This document shows, one piece after another, positions 1-8,177 of a DNA stretch of 64,000 nt. The notes under the pieces are model-generated. The model was not told the DNA's origin and made no database searches. It worked only from the letters and a program-made list of their open reading frames with translations. Position 1 is the first letter of the stretch, and every line of letters begins with the position of its first letter. A program made the translations under genes and the position numbers. Source of the DNA: Lysinibacillus sphaericus (GTDB lineage: Bacteria > Bacillota > Bacilli > Bacillales_A > Planococcaceae); NCBI RefSeq assembly GCF_006864135.1, contig NZ_SADV01000006.1, positions 1 through 64,000 on the forward strand. Reading direction: 5' to 3'.

Positions 1-77
<77 letters not shown>

Positions 78-103
78 ATAATATATAAATTCATAAACTG
101 ACT

Positions 104-189
<86 letters not shown>

Positions 190-256
190 ATTCAATTAGG
201 AACTTTTTTATTATACTATGACAATTCAAAAAGTCAACCTTTTTTCTTAAAAATGA

Positions 257-329
257 TGAGCCATGAAGGACTCGAACCTTCGACCCTCTGATTAAAAGTC
301 AGATGCTCTACCAACTGAGCTAATGGCTC
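257..329 (-). tRNA. tRNA-Lys(TTT)
   Basis: The cloverleaf has acceptor GAGCCAT, anticodon loop CTTTTAA between TCTGA and TCAGA, and T arm AGGTTCGAGTCCT. The anticodon is TTT. The CCA is not encoded: the bases after the discriminator A read TCA. The end must therefore be added by tRNA nucleotidyltransferase. Confidence 0.95.
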
Positions 330-350
330 ATATTAATATTAAGAAATGAA

Positions 351-425
351 TGGCTGGGGTACTAGGATTCGAACCTAGGCATGACGGAATCAAAATCCGT
401 TGCCTTACCGCTTGGCTATACCCCA
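351..425 (-). tRNA. tRNA-Gln(TTG)
   Basis: The acceptor is TGGGGTA, the anticodon loop TTTTGAT lies between ACGGA and TCCGT, and the anticodon is TTG. CCA is encoded (TGG at 351-353). In Gram-positive bacteria this tRNA is normally charged with Glu and then amidated by GatCAB; that is family knowledge, not visible here. Confidence 0.95.
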
Positions 426-430
426 ATAAG

Positions 431-506
431 TGGCGGTCCCGACCGGGATCGAACCGGCGATCTCCTGCGTGACAGGCAGGCATGTTAACCGCTACACCAC
501 GGGACC
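431..506 (-). tRNA. tRNA-Asp(GTC)
   Basis: The acceptor is GGTCCCG, the anticodon loop CTGTCAC lies between CCTGC and GCAGG, and the anticodon is GTC. CCA is encoded (TGG at 431-433). Only 5 bp separate it from tRNA-Gln, so the two are processed from one transcript. Confidence 0.96.
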
Positions 507-542
507 AATATTACTATATTTTTATGAATTAAAATAACAAAA

Positions 543-614
543 TGACCCCTACGGGATTCGAACCCGTGTTACCGCCGTGAAAGGGCGGTGTCTTAACCAC
601 TTGACCAAGGGGCC
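543..614 (-). tRNA. tRNA-Glu(TTC)
   Basis: The acceptor is GGCCCCT, the anticodon loop CTTTCAC lies between CCGCC and GGCGG, and the anticodon is TTC. Like tRNA-Lys, the gene lacks an encoded CCA, and the bases after the discriminator read TTT. One base separates it from tRNA-Asn. Confidence 0.95.
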
Positions 615-615
615 A

Positions 616-692
616 TGGCTCCGAAGGCAGGACTCGAACCTGCGACAACCTGATTAACAGTCAGGTGCTACTACCAACTGAGCTACTTCGGA
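616..692 (-). tRNA. tRNA-Asn(GTT)
   Basis: The acceptor is TCCGAAG, the anticodon loop CTGTTAA lies between CCTGA and TCAGG, and the anticodon is GTT. CCA is encoded (TGG at 616-618). It is the promoter-proximal gene of the cluster, 41 bp downstream of a consensus -10 box. Confidence 0.95.
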
Positions 693-733
693 ATAATTCA
701 TATTTTATCGTCGTTATCTTGTCGACTTTTACT

Positions 734-762
734 ATTATAGAGACATCTATAATGAACGTCAA
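734..762 (-). promoter_or_regulatory. Sigma-A promoter of the tRNA cluster
   Basis: On the minus strand TTGACG (757-762) and TATAAT (734-739) are separated by exactly 17 bp. This is a near-consensus vegetative promoter pointing into tRNA-Asn and the six genes behind it. Strong promoters of this type are usual for stable RNA operons. Confidence 0.85.
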
Positions 763-782
763 CCCTTTTTTTATTATTTTTT

Positions 783-1244
783 TCATTCCACTAGTTTTAA
801 ACGTCCTAAACACTTGCTACAACAGTATTTCCCCACATTCATTCTAATTTTTCTTACATATAATTGTTGGCATTTTACACATGTATATGTATAAAGGCGA
901 CGTTGTTTTTTTTGAGATATTTTAGAGATTTGCAATACTGAGCAAAAACGGGGAGCGTTCACTTTTATTAATAGCTCTCGAAAATCTTTGTCTCGATGCT
1001 GATACCCTTTGCCTTCCAAGTGTAAATGATAATGACATAATTCGTGTCGAACTATACCTTCTATTTCACTAATACCATACATTTCATAAGCTTTTGGATT
1101 AACTTCAATATTATGCGATTGCAAAAGATAACGTCCACCTGTTGAACGTAGCCTTGAATTAAAATATGCTCGATGCATGAATGGCTTCTGGAAACTTTCT
1201 AATGATATTCGACTAACAAGACTTTGTAGTTCCTCATTGTTCAT
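783..1244 (-). CDS. sprT: SprT-like zinc metalloprotease-fold protein
   Basis: A 153-residue SprT-family protein, the counterpart of YdcK next to tex in B. subtilis. The zinc metalloprotease signature HELCH is at residues 67-71. The C-terminus carries a zinc ribbon with Cys122/Cys125 and Cys142/Cys145. The cellular role of bacterial SprT-like proteins is not settled. The ATG at 1244 is chosen because GAGGTGA lies 8 bp upstream; an in-frame start 33 bp earlier has no ribosome site. It is the last gene of the minus-strand block before the tRNAs. Confidence 0.9.
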   Translation of the reverse strand: MNNEELQSLVSRISLESFQKPFMHRAYFNSRLRSTGGRYLLQSHNIEVNPKAYEMYGISEIEGIVRHELCHYHLHLEGKGYQHRDKDFRELLIKVNAPRFCSVLQISKISQKKQRRLYTYTCVKCQQLYVRKIRMNVGKYCCSKCLGRLKLVE

Positions 1245-1299
1245 AGCTATATCACCTCTAACAATAAGATACCACACTGCGTAGTATAGACAGTGTGGT

Positions 1300-1370
1300 A
1301 TTTATTTATCCCGCATTAACGGATAGTAATTTATCTGTACCGAAAGCGAAGCGTCTGCTACAATTACGCC
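1300..1370. repeat. Repeat fragments (family C half plus 35-bp unit)
   Basis: The gap between sprT and tex holds a half copy of the family C element (TATCCCGCATTAACGG near 1307-1322, compare 36,762). It is followed by one copy of the dispersed unit, read in reverse with GAAAGCGAAGCG and then TACAATTACGCC. No gene or clear terminator is seen here. Confidence 0.6.
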
Positions 1371-1383
1371 AATGCGAAATTAA

Positions 1384-3558
1384 TTACGCTTCAATAGTTT
1401 GATCTTTAGGTGGTAGCATCGTTAGTGAAATGCGCCCTTTTTTGACATCTATTTGTTCTACCCAAACCGTCACAATGTCACCGAGAGCAACAACCTCTAA
1501 TGGATGTTTAATACGTCTTTTTTGTAACTTTGAAATATGCACAAGCCCATCCTGCTTCACGCCAATATCTACAAACGCTCCAAAATCAACTACGTTTCTC
1601 ACTGTACCTTGCAATTCCATCCCAACTTGTAAATCTTCCATTTTTAATACATCTGTTTTCAGCAGAGGCTGAGGGAATGCATCGCGTGGATCGCGACTTG
1701 GTTTCATTAATGTATCCACGATATCCTGAATTGTGACAACTCCAATATCTAAAACTCCACTTAATTTTTCTACATCTAGTTTTGCAATAGCCTCCTCTGC
1801 CTTCTGCATCCCAAGCTCTTTTTTATCAATTTGTGCTACCTTTAAAATCTGCTCGGCTACACTATAGCTTTCAGGGTGAATGCCCGTAGCGTCAAATGCA
1901 TTTTTTGCTTCTGGAACACGTAAGAAACCAATTGCTTGTTCATATGTTTTAGCACCAAGTCGTGGAATTTTCTTTAGTTGAGCACGTGTAGTAAATTGTC
2001 CAGTTTCCTCTCGTACCTTCACAATATTCTCCGCAACCGTTTTAGATAATCCAGAAACGTATTGCAGTAGGGAAGCTGAAGCTGTATTAACATCAACACC
2101 GACTTGGTTTACAGCTGTCTCTACTATAAATGTTAAGGACTCCGTCAATTTCTTTTGAGAGACATCATGCTGATACTGACCTACTCCAACTGCTTTAGGC
2201 TCAATTTTAACTAACTCCGACAACGGGTCTTGCAAACGACGCGCAATAGAAACCGCACTACGCTGTTCTACCTGTAAATCAGGAAACTCTGCACGGGCAA
2301 TTTCAGACGCTGAATAAACAGATGCCCCTGCTTCATTGACAATAACGTAGGCCGTATCAGTTTCAAGCTCATTCAATACATCTGCTATAAACTGTTCTGT
2401 TTCGCGTGAGGCAGTACCATTACCAATAGCAATTATCGTTATTGGGTATTTTGCTAAAATCTCTTTCACAACCGCTTTCGATTTTGCTACATCTGGCTTT
2501 GGCGGATGTGGATAAATGGCTGTAACCTCTAACATTTTCCCAGTTTCATCTACAACAGCTAACTTACAACCTGTACGGTACGCCGGATCAACACCCAATA
2601 CATACTTCCCTTTCATTGGAGGCTGTAATAAAAGATTACGCAAATTTTCAGAAAAAATGTGGATAGCCTGAGTCTCTGCCTTTTCAGTAAGTTCATTTCG
2701 TAACTCTCGTTCTATAGAAGGCTGAATTAAACGCTTGTACGAATCCTCAATCGCTAACTTCACCTCGGCAATTGCGGGTGAAGAACCTGTTGCAGGAATC
2801 CATTCCTTCCACATAATCATCAATACTCGATCTATTGGTACATGAATCGCTACTTTTATTATTTCTTCTTTCTCACCACGATTTACAGCTAAAATACGGT
2901 GTGGAACAATACGATTTACTGGCTCTTCATATTCGTAATACATTTCGAAAACGTTTTTATCGTCTGCCTCTGCATTCTTGACACTTGTTACGAGTACTCC
3001 ATCTTTCCAGGAATACGTACGAATTTTTTCACGGATTGCCGCTTCATCAGCAAAGCGCTCAGCTAAAATATCTCGAGCCCCAGCTAGCGCATCCTCTACA
3101 TTAGCAACTTTCTCCTCATCTACGAAAGCCATTGCTAATTGTTCTAAAGCATCACTACGATACGCTAATAGAAGATCTGCAAGAGGTTCTAACCCTTTTT
3201 CTTTCGCTATCGTTGCCTTTGTTCGGCGTTTTTGTTTATAAGGTCGATATAAATCCTCTACACGCTGTAAAACAGTTGCTGCTTGAATAGCTTGTTCTAA
3301 TTCAAGTGTTAGTTTATCTTGCTCCTGAATTAATCGTATAACCTCTTCTTTGCGTTGTTCAAGCTGCTGTATGTAGTGATAACGATCCTCTACAGCTTTA
3401 ATCTGTACCTCATCGAGGGACCCAGTAGCTTCTTTTCGATAACGTGCAATAAATGGCACGGTATTTCCTTCTTCTAATAATTTAATAACAGCATCAGCTT
3501 GACCTGGCTTAATAGCTACATACTTTGCAATGAGTTGTAATATTTGCTTTTGTTCCAC
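1384..3558 (-). CDS. tex: Tex-family RNA-binding transcription accessory protein
   Basis: A 724-residue Tex/YdcI protein. It reads as the standard Tex layout: a helical N-terminal region, a YqgF/RNase H-like domain around residues 320-450 (VLGVDPAYRTG), helix-hairpin-helix repeats around 490-560, and a C-terminal S1 domain around 645-715 (GTVRNVVDFGAFVDIG). Family members bind nucleic acid and affect transcription. The start is GTG, with AGG of a GGTAGTGA site 10 bp upstream. It lies between sigB and sprT as in B. subtilis, but the sigB terminator makes it a separate transcription unit. Confidence 0.95.
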   Translation of the reverse strand: MEQKQILQLIAKYVAIKPGQADAVIKLLEEGNTVPFIARYRKEATGSLDEVQIKAVEDRYHYIQQLEQRKEEVIRLIQEQDKLTLELEQAIQAATVLQRVEDLYRPYKQKRRTKATIAKEKGLEPLADLLLAYRSDALEQLAMAFVDEEKVANVEDALAGARDILAERFADEAAIREKIRTYSWKDGVLVTSVKNAEADDKNVFEMYYEYEEPVNRIVPHRILAVNRGEKEEIIKVAIHVPIDRVLMIMWKEWIPATGSSPAIAEVKLAIEDSYKRLIQPSIERELRNELTEKAETQAIHIFSENLRNLLLQPPMKGKYVLGVDPAYRTGCKLAVVDETGKMLEVTAIYPHPPKPDVAKSKAVVKEILAKYPITIIAIGNGTASRETEQFIADVLNELETDTAYVIVNEAGASVYSASEIARAEFPDLQVEQRSAVSIARRLQDPLSELVKIEPKAVGVGQYQHDVSQKKLTESLTFIVETAVNQVGVDVNTASASLLQYVSGLSKTVAENIVKVREETGQFTTRAQLKKIPRLGAKTYEQAIGFLRVPEAKNAFDATGIHPESYSVAEQILKVAQIDKKELGMQKAEEAIAKLDVEKLSGVLDIGVVTIQDIVDTLMKPSRDPRDAFPQPLLKTDVLKMEDLQVGMELQGTVRNVVDFGAFVDIGVKQDGLVHISKLQKRRIKHPLEVVALGDIVTVWVEQIDVKKGRISLTMLPPKDQTIEA

Positions 3559-3610
3559 ATCATCACTACCTTTTTCTTTTCATTTTACCATTACACTTTA
3601 CTAAAATTGC

Positions 3611-3646
3611 AAAAAAATAGTCTACTCTAAAAGAAGAGTAAACTAT
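3611..3646 (-). terminator. Terminator after sigB
   Basis: On the minus strand a long stem (AATAGTTTACTCT paired with AGAGTAGACTATT) is followed by a run of seven T. It lies about 60 bp after the sigB stop and ends the rsbT-sigB transcript. The position leaves no room for an rsbX gene. Confidence 0.85.
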
Positions 3647-3704
3647 TCAATCAATTATACTTTGGCAAAATTGTGTCTGGAACAGCCACCTCGGCCCCAA
3701 AATT

Positions 3705-4490
3705 TCAGAGCGAAACACCATCACTTACTAAGATAAATTCCTGTAACTTTTTTATTGCCTTCCTTTGTATTCTTGATACATGCATTTGAGAAATCCCTAA
3801 TCGTTCCCCAACTTCATTTTGAGTGAGTTGTTCTAAATATGTAAGCTGAATTATCTCTCTTTCTCTCTCATCTAAAATACTCATAGCGTCAGAAACAATC
3901 ATTCTTTTATTAGTCAATTCAAAGCCATCATCTTCTTTACCCATCATATCTAATAACGTTACTGTGTTACCGTCAGAATCTGACTCTACTGAGTGATCCA
4001 TAGAAAGAGCATGATAACTACGGCTCATCTCCATAGCCTCTAAAACCTCTTCTTCTTCCACTTCTAATTGATCCGCGATCTCCTTAATAGATGGAGAACG
4101 CTGCAACTCAATTATCAACGCTTCCACTGTTGCTTTAATGCGCGGTCCTAGTTCTTTTATTCGCCTTGGTACATGCACATCCCAAGTTTTATCACGTAAA
4201 AAGCGCTTAATTTCCCCAACAATCGTTGGTACAGCAAATGCTTCAAAGCTCTGACCAACATTAGGATTAAAACGTCTAATTGCACCTAGCAACCCCAGCA
4301 TACCTACTTGAGCAATATCATCATAATGAGATTTACCATTCGAATATTTGCGAGCAATGGACTCAACTAAATATTGATAATGCATCACTAAATTTGTTAG
4401 TGCTTCATCATCCTCTGTTAATTGATACAACGCAATCCACCTTAATATATCTTCCTTGGACGAAGTTTTATGTGGTGATTCTTTCGACAT
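3705..4490 (-). CDS. sigB: RNA polymerase sigma factor SigB
   Basis: A 261-residue sigma-70 family factor of the SigB/SigF group, controlling the general stress response. Region 2 includes SHYDDIAQVGMLGLLGAIRRF and region 4 ends with the helix-turn-helix LTQNEVGERLGISQMHVSRI. It is the target of the anti-sigma factor RsbW encoded just upstream, with which it overlaps by 23 bp, a sign of translational coupling. The ATG at 4490 has GGTGGG 5 bp upstream; an in-frame start 27 bp earlier lacks a site. The gene is last in the operon, since no rsbX follows. Confidence 0.95.
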   Translation of the reverse strand: MSKESPHKTSSKEDILRWIALYQLTEDDEALTNLVMHYQYLVESIARKYSNGKSHYDDIAQVGMLGLLGAIRRFNPNVGQSFEAFAVPTIVGEIKRFLRDKTWDVHVPRRIKELGPRIKATVEALIIELQRSPSIKEIADQLEVEEEEVLEAMEMSRSYHALSMDHSVESDSDGNTVTLLDMMGKEDDGFELTNKRMIVSDAMSILDEREREIIQLTYLEQLTQNEVGERLGISQMHVSRIQRKAIKKLQEFILVSDGVSL

Positions 4491-4938
4491 TTTTTCCCAC
4501 CTGCTCTCTAGAAACATACTTTGTCATGAAAACAGTTACGCCTCCATCGTTATTTATCATCACCTCATCCATCAAAGTTTCCATTAAATAAAGCCCTAAA
4601 CCACCTTCTCGTAGACCCGCAATCCCCTCTTCAGGATGATACGGACCAACTTTCGACTTTATTTCCTCAAAATTGAAACTACTGCCGTAATCTGCAATCA
4701 TCATTTCTATTTTATTTTCATACAAAGCGCAACCAATGACGATTTCTCCTTCTTCTTCGTCCTTATATGCATGATGTACAACATTCGTTACCGCTTCACT
4801 TGCTGCAATTTTTAAATCCTCAATATCATCATAATTAAACCCAACACGACTAGCTAAGCCAGAAACCGTCAGTCGAATCACACTGACAAATTGCGGTTTT
4901 GCAGGAACCCTTATCTCAATATAATCAAATTCCTTCAT
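4468..4938 (-). CDS. rsbW: Anti-sigma-B factor and serine kinase RsbW
   Basis: A 156-residue GHKL-type kinase. The ATP-binding N box is seen as EAVTNVVHHAY, and a glycine-rich lid follows (EGIAGLREGGLGLYLM). RsbW binds and blocks SigB and phosphorylates RsbV. Its start codon overlaps the rsbV stop codon in an ATGA arrangement, and its end overlaps sigB, so the three are coupled. A GGTGG site lies in the end of rsbV. Confidence 0.95.
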   Translation of the reverse strand: MKEFDYIEIRVPAKPQFVSVIRLTVSGLASRVGFNYDDIEDLKIAASEAVTNVVHHAYKDEEEGEIVIGCALYENKIEMMIADYGSSFNFEEIKSKVGPYHPEEGIAGLREGGLGLYLMETLMDEVMINNDGGVTVFMTKYVSREQVGKNVERITT

Positions 4939-5270
4939 CTTCGTAATTCCACCTTTTTATCAGTTTCAATATCCATTAAATCGCTTAAACCAGTAATTTC
5001 AAACAACCTTTGTAATCTATTCGACAAACCTACAAGTTTAACTTTTCCATTTTCACGTAACGTTCTTTTATAAAAGGCAACAAAAATACCTAACCCTGTA
5101 CTATCCATATAATTGACTTTTGATAAATTAAGTACTATTTCTAATCCTTCAGTAATTTTCACTGCCTCTAATTCCTCCCTAAGACGTGAAGCAGTATAAG
5201 TATCTATTTCGCCCTCAATAAATCCGTATAATTTATTATCTAGTTCTTTAAAGTGTATCGACATATCCAT
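4935..5270 (-). CDS. rsbV: Anti-anti-sigma factor RsbV
   Basis: A 111-residue STAS-domain protein. The phosphorylation site is the serine in NYMDSTGLGIF (Ser57), which RsbW modifies and RsbU dephosphorylates. Unphosphorylated RsbV binds RsbW and frees SigB. The ATG at 5270 lies 6 bp after a strong GGAGGTG; an earlier in-frame codon at 5288 sits upstream of that site and is rejected. A sigma-B-type promoter precedes it. Confidence 0.95.
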   Translation of the reverse strand: MDMSIHFKELDNKLYGFIEGEIDTYTASRLREELEAVKITEGLEIVLNLSKVNYMDSTGLGIFVAFYKRTLRENGKVKLVGLSNRLQRLFEITGLSDLMDIETDKKVELRR

Positions 5271-5300
5271 ACAGCACACCTCCACCATATTTGTTAACTC

Positions 5301-5327
5301 TATCCCCGTAATTACAAAGGTTAAAAC
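5301..5327 (-). promoter_or_regulatory. Probable sigma-B promoter before rsbV
   Basis: The minus strand shows GTTTTAA (5321-5327), a 13-bp spacer, and GGGGATA (5301-5307). The B. subtilis sigma-B consensus is about GTTTAA-N13-15-GGGTAT. It lies in the 58-bp gap between rsbU and rsbV, where the autoregulatory sigma-B promoter is found in B. subtilis. This suggests that rsbVW-sigB is self-induced here too. The match is by eye. Confidence 0.65.
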
Positions 5328-5328
5328 C

Positions 5329-6333
5329 CTATTTTTTTATAATCACAACTGTAAAATCATCAGATAGTTTAAAATCCTGCATTTCTTCAATTTGTTTATA
5401 AAGGAGATTACATAATTGTTGAGCTGATAAGTATTTATTTTCCAATAATAGCGATGTAATGACCTTTCGTGAATTCATTTCATCATGCGTTCTGAATTCC
5501 GTAACACCATCCGTCATCATTATTACGATATCATTTTCTTCTAAAACAATTTCTTTGTACGAATATTTCGTTTCTGGTAACACTCCAAGTAATAATCCTG
5601 TCGATTCCAAAGGAAAAAATTGATTATGTTTAGCGCAATAATGGAGAGCCGGTTCGTGACCTGCAGAAGCATAAGAAAAAATGCTCTTTCGCATATCCAA
5701 GCAACCGTAAAACATAGAAACGAACATACTGTCGTCTATACTCTTTTCAATTACTCGATTGATGACCTCTAATACATATGAAGGATCTTTATAGGCATGT
5801 TCTAACGTTTCAAGACCGTATTTCACCATTGACATACATAATGCAGCGGGAACACCTTTACCTACCACATCTGTCACAGCTACACTCAAATAATCCTCTC
5901 GATTGTATAAAAAATGTACATAATCTCCATTCATTTTCCGTTTGGGAATAGATATCATTCCTATATCAATACTTGCAAGTTGTGGTACGTCTGTTTTAAG
6001 TAATGTTTTCTGAATGTTTGTAGCGATTTTCATTTCCATTTCATACTCTGCTTGTTTTTGTAATAAACTTTGGTGCTCCCTATGAGCCATTCCATAATGC
6101 ACCATAACCTCAATAAGAAAATCATATGCAAGCTGTTCTTCACTCATTCTACGTGGAAATAGTTTCTCAACTGCATTTTTATGAACACTGACAACATCCT
6201 CTGGAGGTATATTCTTTTGGATTACCTGGCGAGTGAAATTTTGAGCAATATACAAATTCTTTTCAGTTTGATCGGTCATATAATCTGCCAAAATCTTTTT
6301 ATATTGAGATTCTAAATGTTCCAAAAATTCCAC
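5329..6333 (-). CDS. rsbU: Serine phosphatase RsbU
   Basis: A 334-residue PP2C-type phosphatase that dephosphorylates RsbV. The first 85 or so residues match the RsbU N-terminal domain that binds the activator RsbT. The catalytic domain follows, with metal-binding aspartates in VAVTDVVGKGVPAA and MMTDGVTEF. The start is GTG, only 3 bp after the rsbT stop. Keeping the RsbT-binding domain suggests that activation by RsbT is still used, although rsbR and rsbS are not at this locus. Confidence 0.93.
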   Translation of the reverse strand: MEFLEHLESQYKKILADYMTDQTEKNLYIAQNFTRQVIQKNIPPEDVVSVHKNAVEKLFPRRMSEEQLAYDFLIEVMVHYGMAHREHQSLLQKQAEYEMEMKIATNIQKTLLKTDVPQLASIDIGMISIPKRKMNGDYVHFLYNREDYLSVAVTDVVGKGVPAALCMSMVKYGLETLEHAYKDPSYVLEVINRVIEKSIDDSMFVSMFYGCLDMRKSIFSYASAGHEPALHYCAKHNQFFPLESTGLLLGVLPETKYSYKEIVLEENDIVIMMTDGVTEFRTHDEMNSRKVITSLLLENKYLSAQQLCNLLYKQIEEMQDFKLSDDFTVVIIKK

Positions 6334-6336
6334 ATC

Positions 6337-6738
6337 CTAACGCAGCCATTTTTCAGCTCTTATCGTTGTTCCTTCTCCCATAACCGATTGAATAACCATA
6401 TTGTCCATCAATCGATTAACGCCTGGTAAACCTGCACCGAGCCCTCCAGAAGTGGAGTAACCATCCTCCATCACTTTCCGAACATCGTCTATTCCTGGAC
6501 CCTGATCAGTTGCAATAACAATTATTTTCTTCTCAGTGTCTGTTTCAACTTTTTCAATTTCAATGACACCTATCCTTGCATATAAATATATATTTCGGGC
6601 TAGTTCACTTATAGCTGTGGTGATTCGTGCCTGATCAACAGTGTCAAATCCAAGCGCCTTCGCTTCGTCACGCCCCAGTTGTCTTGCTGCTACTATATCC
6701 CACTCAGTAATAATTTCAACCGAAGACTTAATTGTCAC
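6337..6738 (-). CDS. rsbT: Switch kinase RsbT, activator of RsbU
   Basis: A 133-residue GHKL serine kinase, colinear with B. subtilis RsbT. It shows the conserved TVDQARITTAISELARNIY segment, the G1 box DQGPGI and the G2 box GLGAGLPGV. In the stressosome, RsbT phosphorylates RsbR and RsbS and on release activates RsbU. The start is GTG behind a run of seven G. In B. subtilis rsbR and rsbS lie directly upstream; here the upstream 518 bp hold repeats only. Confidence 0.94.
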   Translation of the reverse strand: MTIKSSVEIITEWDIVAARQLGRDEAKALGFDTVDQARITTAISELARNIYLYARIGVIEIEKVETDTEKKIIVIATDQGPGIDDVRKVMEDGYSTSGGLGAGLPGVNRLMDNMVIQSVMGEGTTIRAEKWLR

Positions 6739-6810
6739 TGTTGCCCCCCCAATTCCTTTCGGAGTTATACTCTTACACTTTAATTATTTAGATCAGCTTA
6801 TCAATTTTTA

Positions 6811-6916
6811 CCATGGCGTAATTGCACTGTTGCTACAAAAACATTTATCGTTGTTGTTGCGTCGCTACGTTAACACTACGCTTTCGCACAAACAAACACC
6901 CGTTGCTGAACGAAGA
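6811..6916 (-). repeat. Degenerate dispersed repeat upstream of rsbT
   Basis: The stretch starts CATGGCGTAATTGCACTGTTGCTAC and contains CTACGCTTTCGCACA, both diverged forms of the family B/35-bp unit sequence seen at 7,076. Together with 7,066-7,193 it fills the place where rsbR and rsbS would be. The other bases of the 6,739-7,256 gap are AT-rich, with nothing recognisable. Confidence 0.55.
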
Positions 6917-7065
6917 TAAAATTCTACTTATATTTTCTTAAATCTCTCGATATTTTTTCAAAAATCTATTCAAAATATAGATCTTGAGTATATCTTAAAT
7001 CTATTAATACCATTTTTGAATAACGATTTCAATTTATGGTAATAAAGTATTTGAGAGTACAGTAC

Positions 7066-7193
7066 CAATTTCGCCTTGGCGTAATTGTTGCTGTCGCTTC
7101 GCTTTCGCACAGAAAACATTTGTTGCTGTCGCTTCGCTTTCGCACAGAAAACATTTGTTGCTGTCGCTTCGCTTTCGCACAGAAAACATTACT
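7066..7193. repeat. Three tandem 35-bp units
   Basis: Exact tandem copies lie at 7085-7119, 7120-7154 and 7155-7189. Each begins TTGTTGCTGTCGC, has the core GCTTCGCTTTCGC, and ends CAGAAAACAT. A lead-in TTTCGCCTTGGCGTAATTG is shared with other repeat copies in this window. The period of 35 is not a multiple of three, so apparent reading frames across it are artefacts. Perfect identity implies recent expansion. Confidence 0.9.
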
Positions 7194-7256
7194 GAATAAA
7201 AATAAATAAGCATCGAGATGAAAATCCATCTCGATGCCACTATACACATATGTATA

Positions 7257-7607
7257 TCAAAATTTAACAAGCCCTAAACTAATCATCAATGCACCATCAA
7301 CTTTTTCCATCAACGCATGGTCAAGTTGTGTAATACGATCTGTCAATCTTGACTTATCAATCGTCCGCACTTGCTCAAGCAGAATAACCGAATCACGTTC
7401 AAAACCATACTTTTCAGCATTAATTTCAACGTGTGTCGGTAATTTTGCTTTTTGAATCTGTGCAGTGATAGCTGCGATGATGACAGTCGGACTAAATCGA
7501 TTGCCAATATCATTTTGAATAATCAGCACCGGCCTTGTGCCCCCTTGCTCGGACCCAACTACCGGCGATAAATCTGCAAAAAAAACGTCACCACGTTTTA
7601 CATTCAA
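7257..7607 (-). CDS. ndoA: Endoribonuclease toxin EndoA (MazF family)
   Basis: A 116-residue MazF-family mRNA interferase, the same length as B. subtilis EndoA. Residues known to be catalytic there are at identical positions: Arg25 (GGTRPV) and Thr48 (AAIT). The protein cleaves single-stranded mRNA and is blocked by EndoAI. The start is TTG, 5 bp after GGGGGATG; earlier in-frame starts lie inside the antitoxin gene and are rejected. It follows ndoAI by 4 bp in one operon. Confidence 0.94.
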   Translation of the reverse strand: MNVKRGDVFFADLSPVVGSEQGGTRPVLIIQNDIGNRFSPTVIIAAITAQIQKAKLPTHVEINAEKYGFERDSVILLEQVRTIDKSRLTDRITQLDHALMEKVDGALMISLGLVKF

Positions 7608-7611
7608 AGTG

Positions 7612-7875
7612 TCATCCCCCGCTAACGAGACGCTCCACCGTATGTTGTGCTTCATATTCTGCATGCAAGCATTCACTTGCAATACTCAGATTTATATGAG
7701 ACATTTCAACATATCCTTTCATCATAGCTTCCCGTATTTGATTTGGTTGCTCCTGCATTAAAACTTTACGCGACAAAATACGCGCAAAAGATTCACTCTC
7801 AATTACTTCCTTTGTTTGTAGAAACAGTCTATCCTGAACAGCAATTGTAGCTTCTCTTAACTTTTTCTCGTACAC
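7612..7875 (-). CDS. ndoAI: Antitoxin EndoAI (ribbon-helix-helix)
   Basis: An 87-residue antitoxin of the EndoA toxin. The C-terminal part ([18 protein letters not shown], then [10 protein letters not shown]) matches EndoAI proteins, the region that occupies the EndoA groove. The N-terminal half ([21 protein letters not shown]) fits a ribbon-helix-helix DNA-binding fold. The GTG at 7875 lies 6 bp after GGAGGTG; longer in-frame versions lack a ribosome site. The N-terminal half is more diverged than the toxin. Confidence 0.88.
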   Translation of the reverse strand: MYEKKLREATIAVQDRLFLQTKEVIESESFARILSRKVLMQEQPNQIREAMMKGYVEMSHINLSIASECLHAEYEAQHTVERLVSGG

Positions 7876-8177
7876 AGCAAGCACCTCCAACGGAACCATC
7901 CACTTTTCATTACTACCCATTCTACCATTGAAAGATATTGTTGAAAAGACACGAAATGACAAAATATCTGACAATTTAAAGTCCAAGTTGTAAAAATATG
8001 TAGGTTGTCGAAGGTATATGCCGATTAATTCACCTTGCAATTCATCACAAAATATGAATGACTCAGCTTCTTAGTAAATCTTCTATATTGTTATTTACCA
8101 AGTTGTTTAGTGTTTAAATATAATATTCATTTATCCAAATTTAAACCTTAAGTACTTTTTTAGATTGAATCTACAGA

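Noticed and set aside
7085-7189. CRISPR array
   Set aside because: The units are directly adjacent with no unique spacers, and no cas genes are nearby.
7029-7270. Two open frames with repetitive FSVRKRSDSN / CAKAKRQQQ peptides on the minus strand
   Set aside because: They are translations of the 35-bp tandem repeat in different frames. The period is not a multiple of three, and no ribosome site is present.
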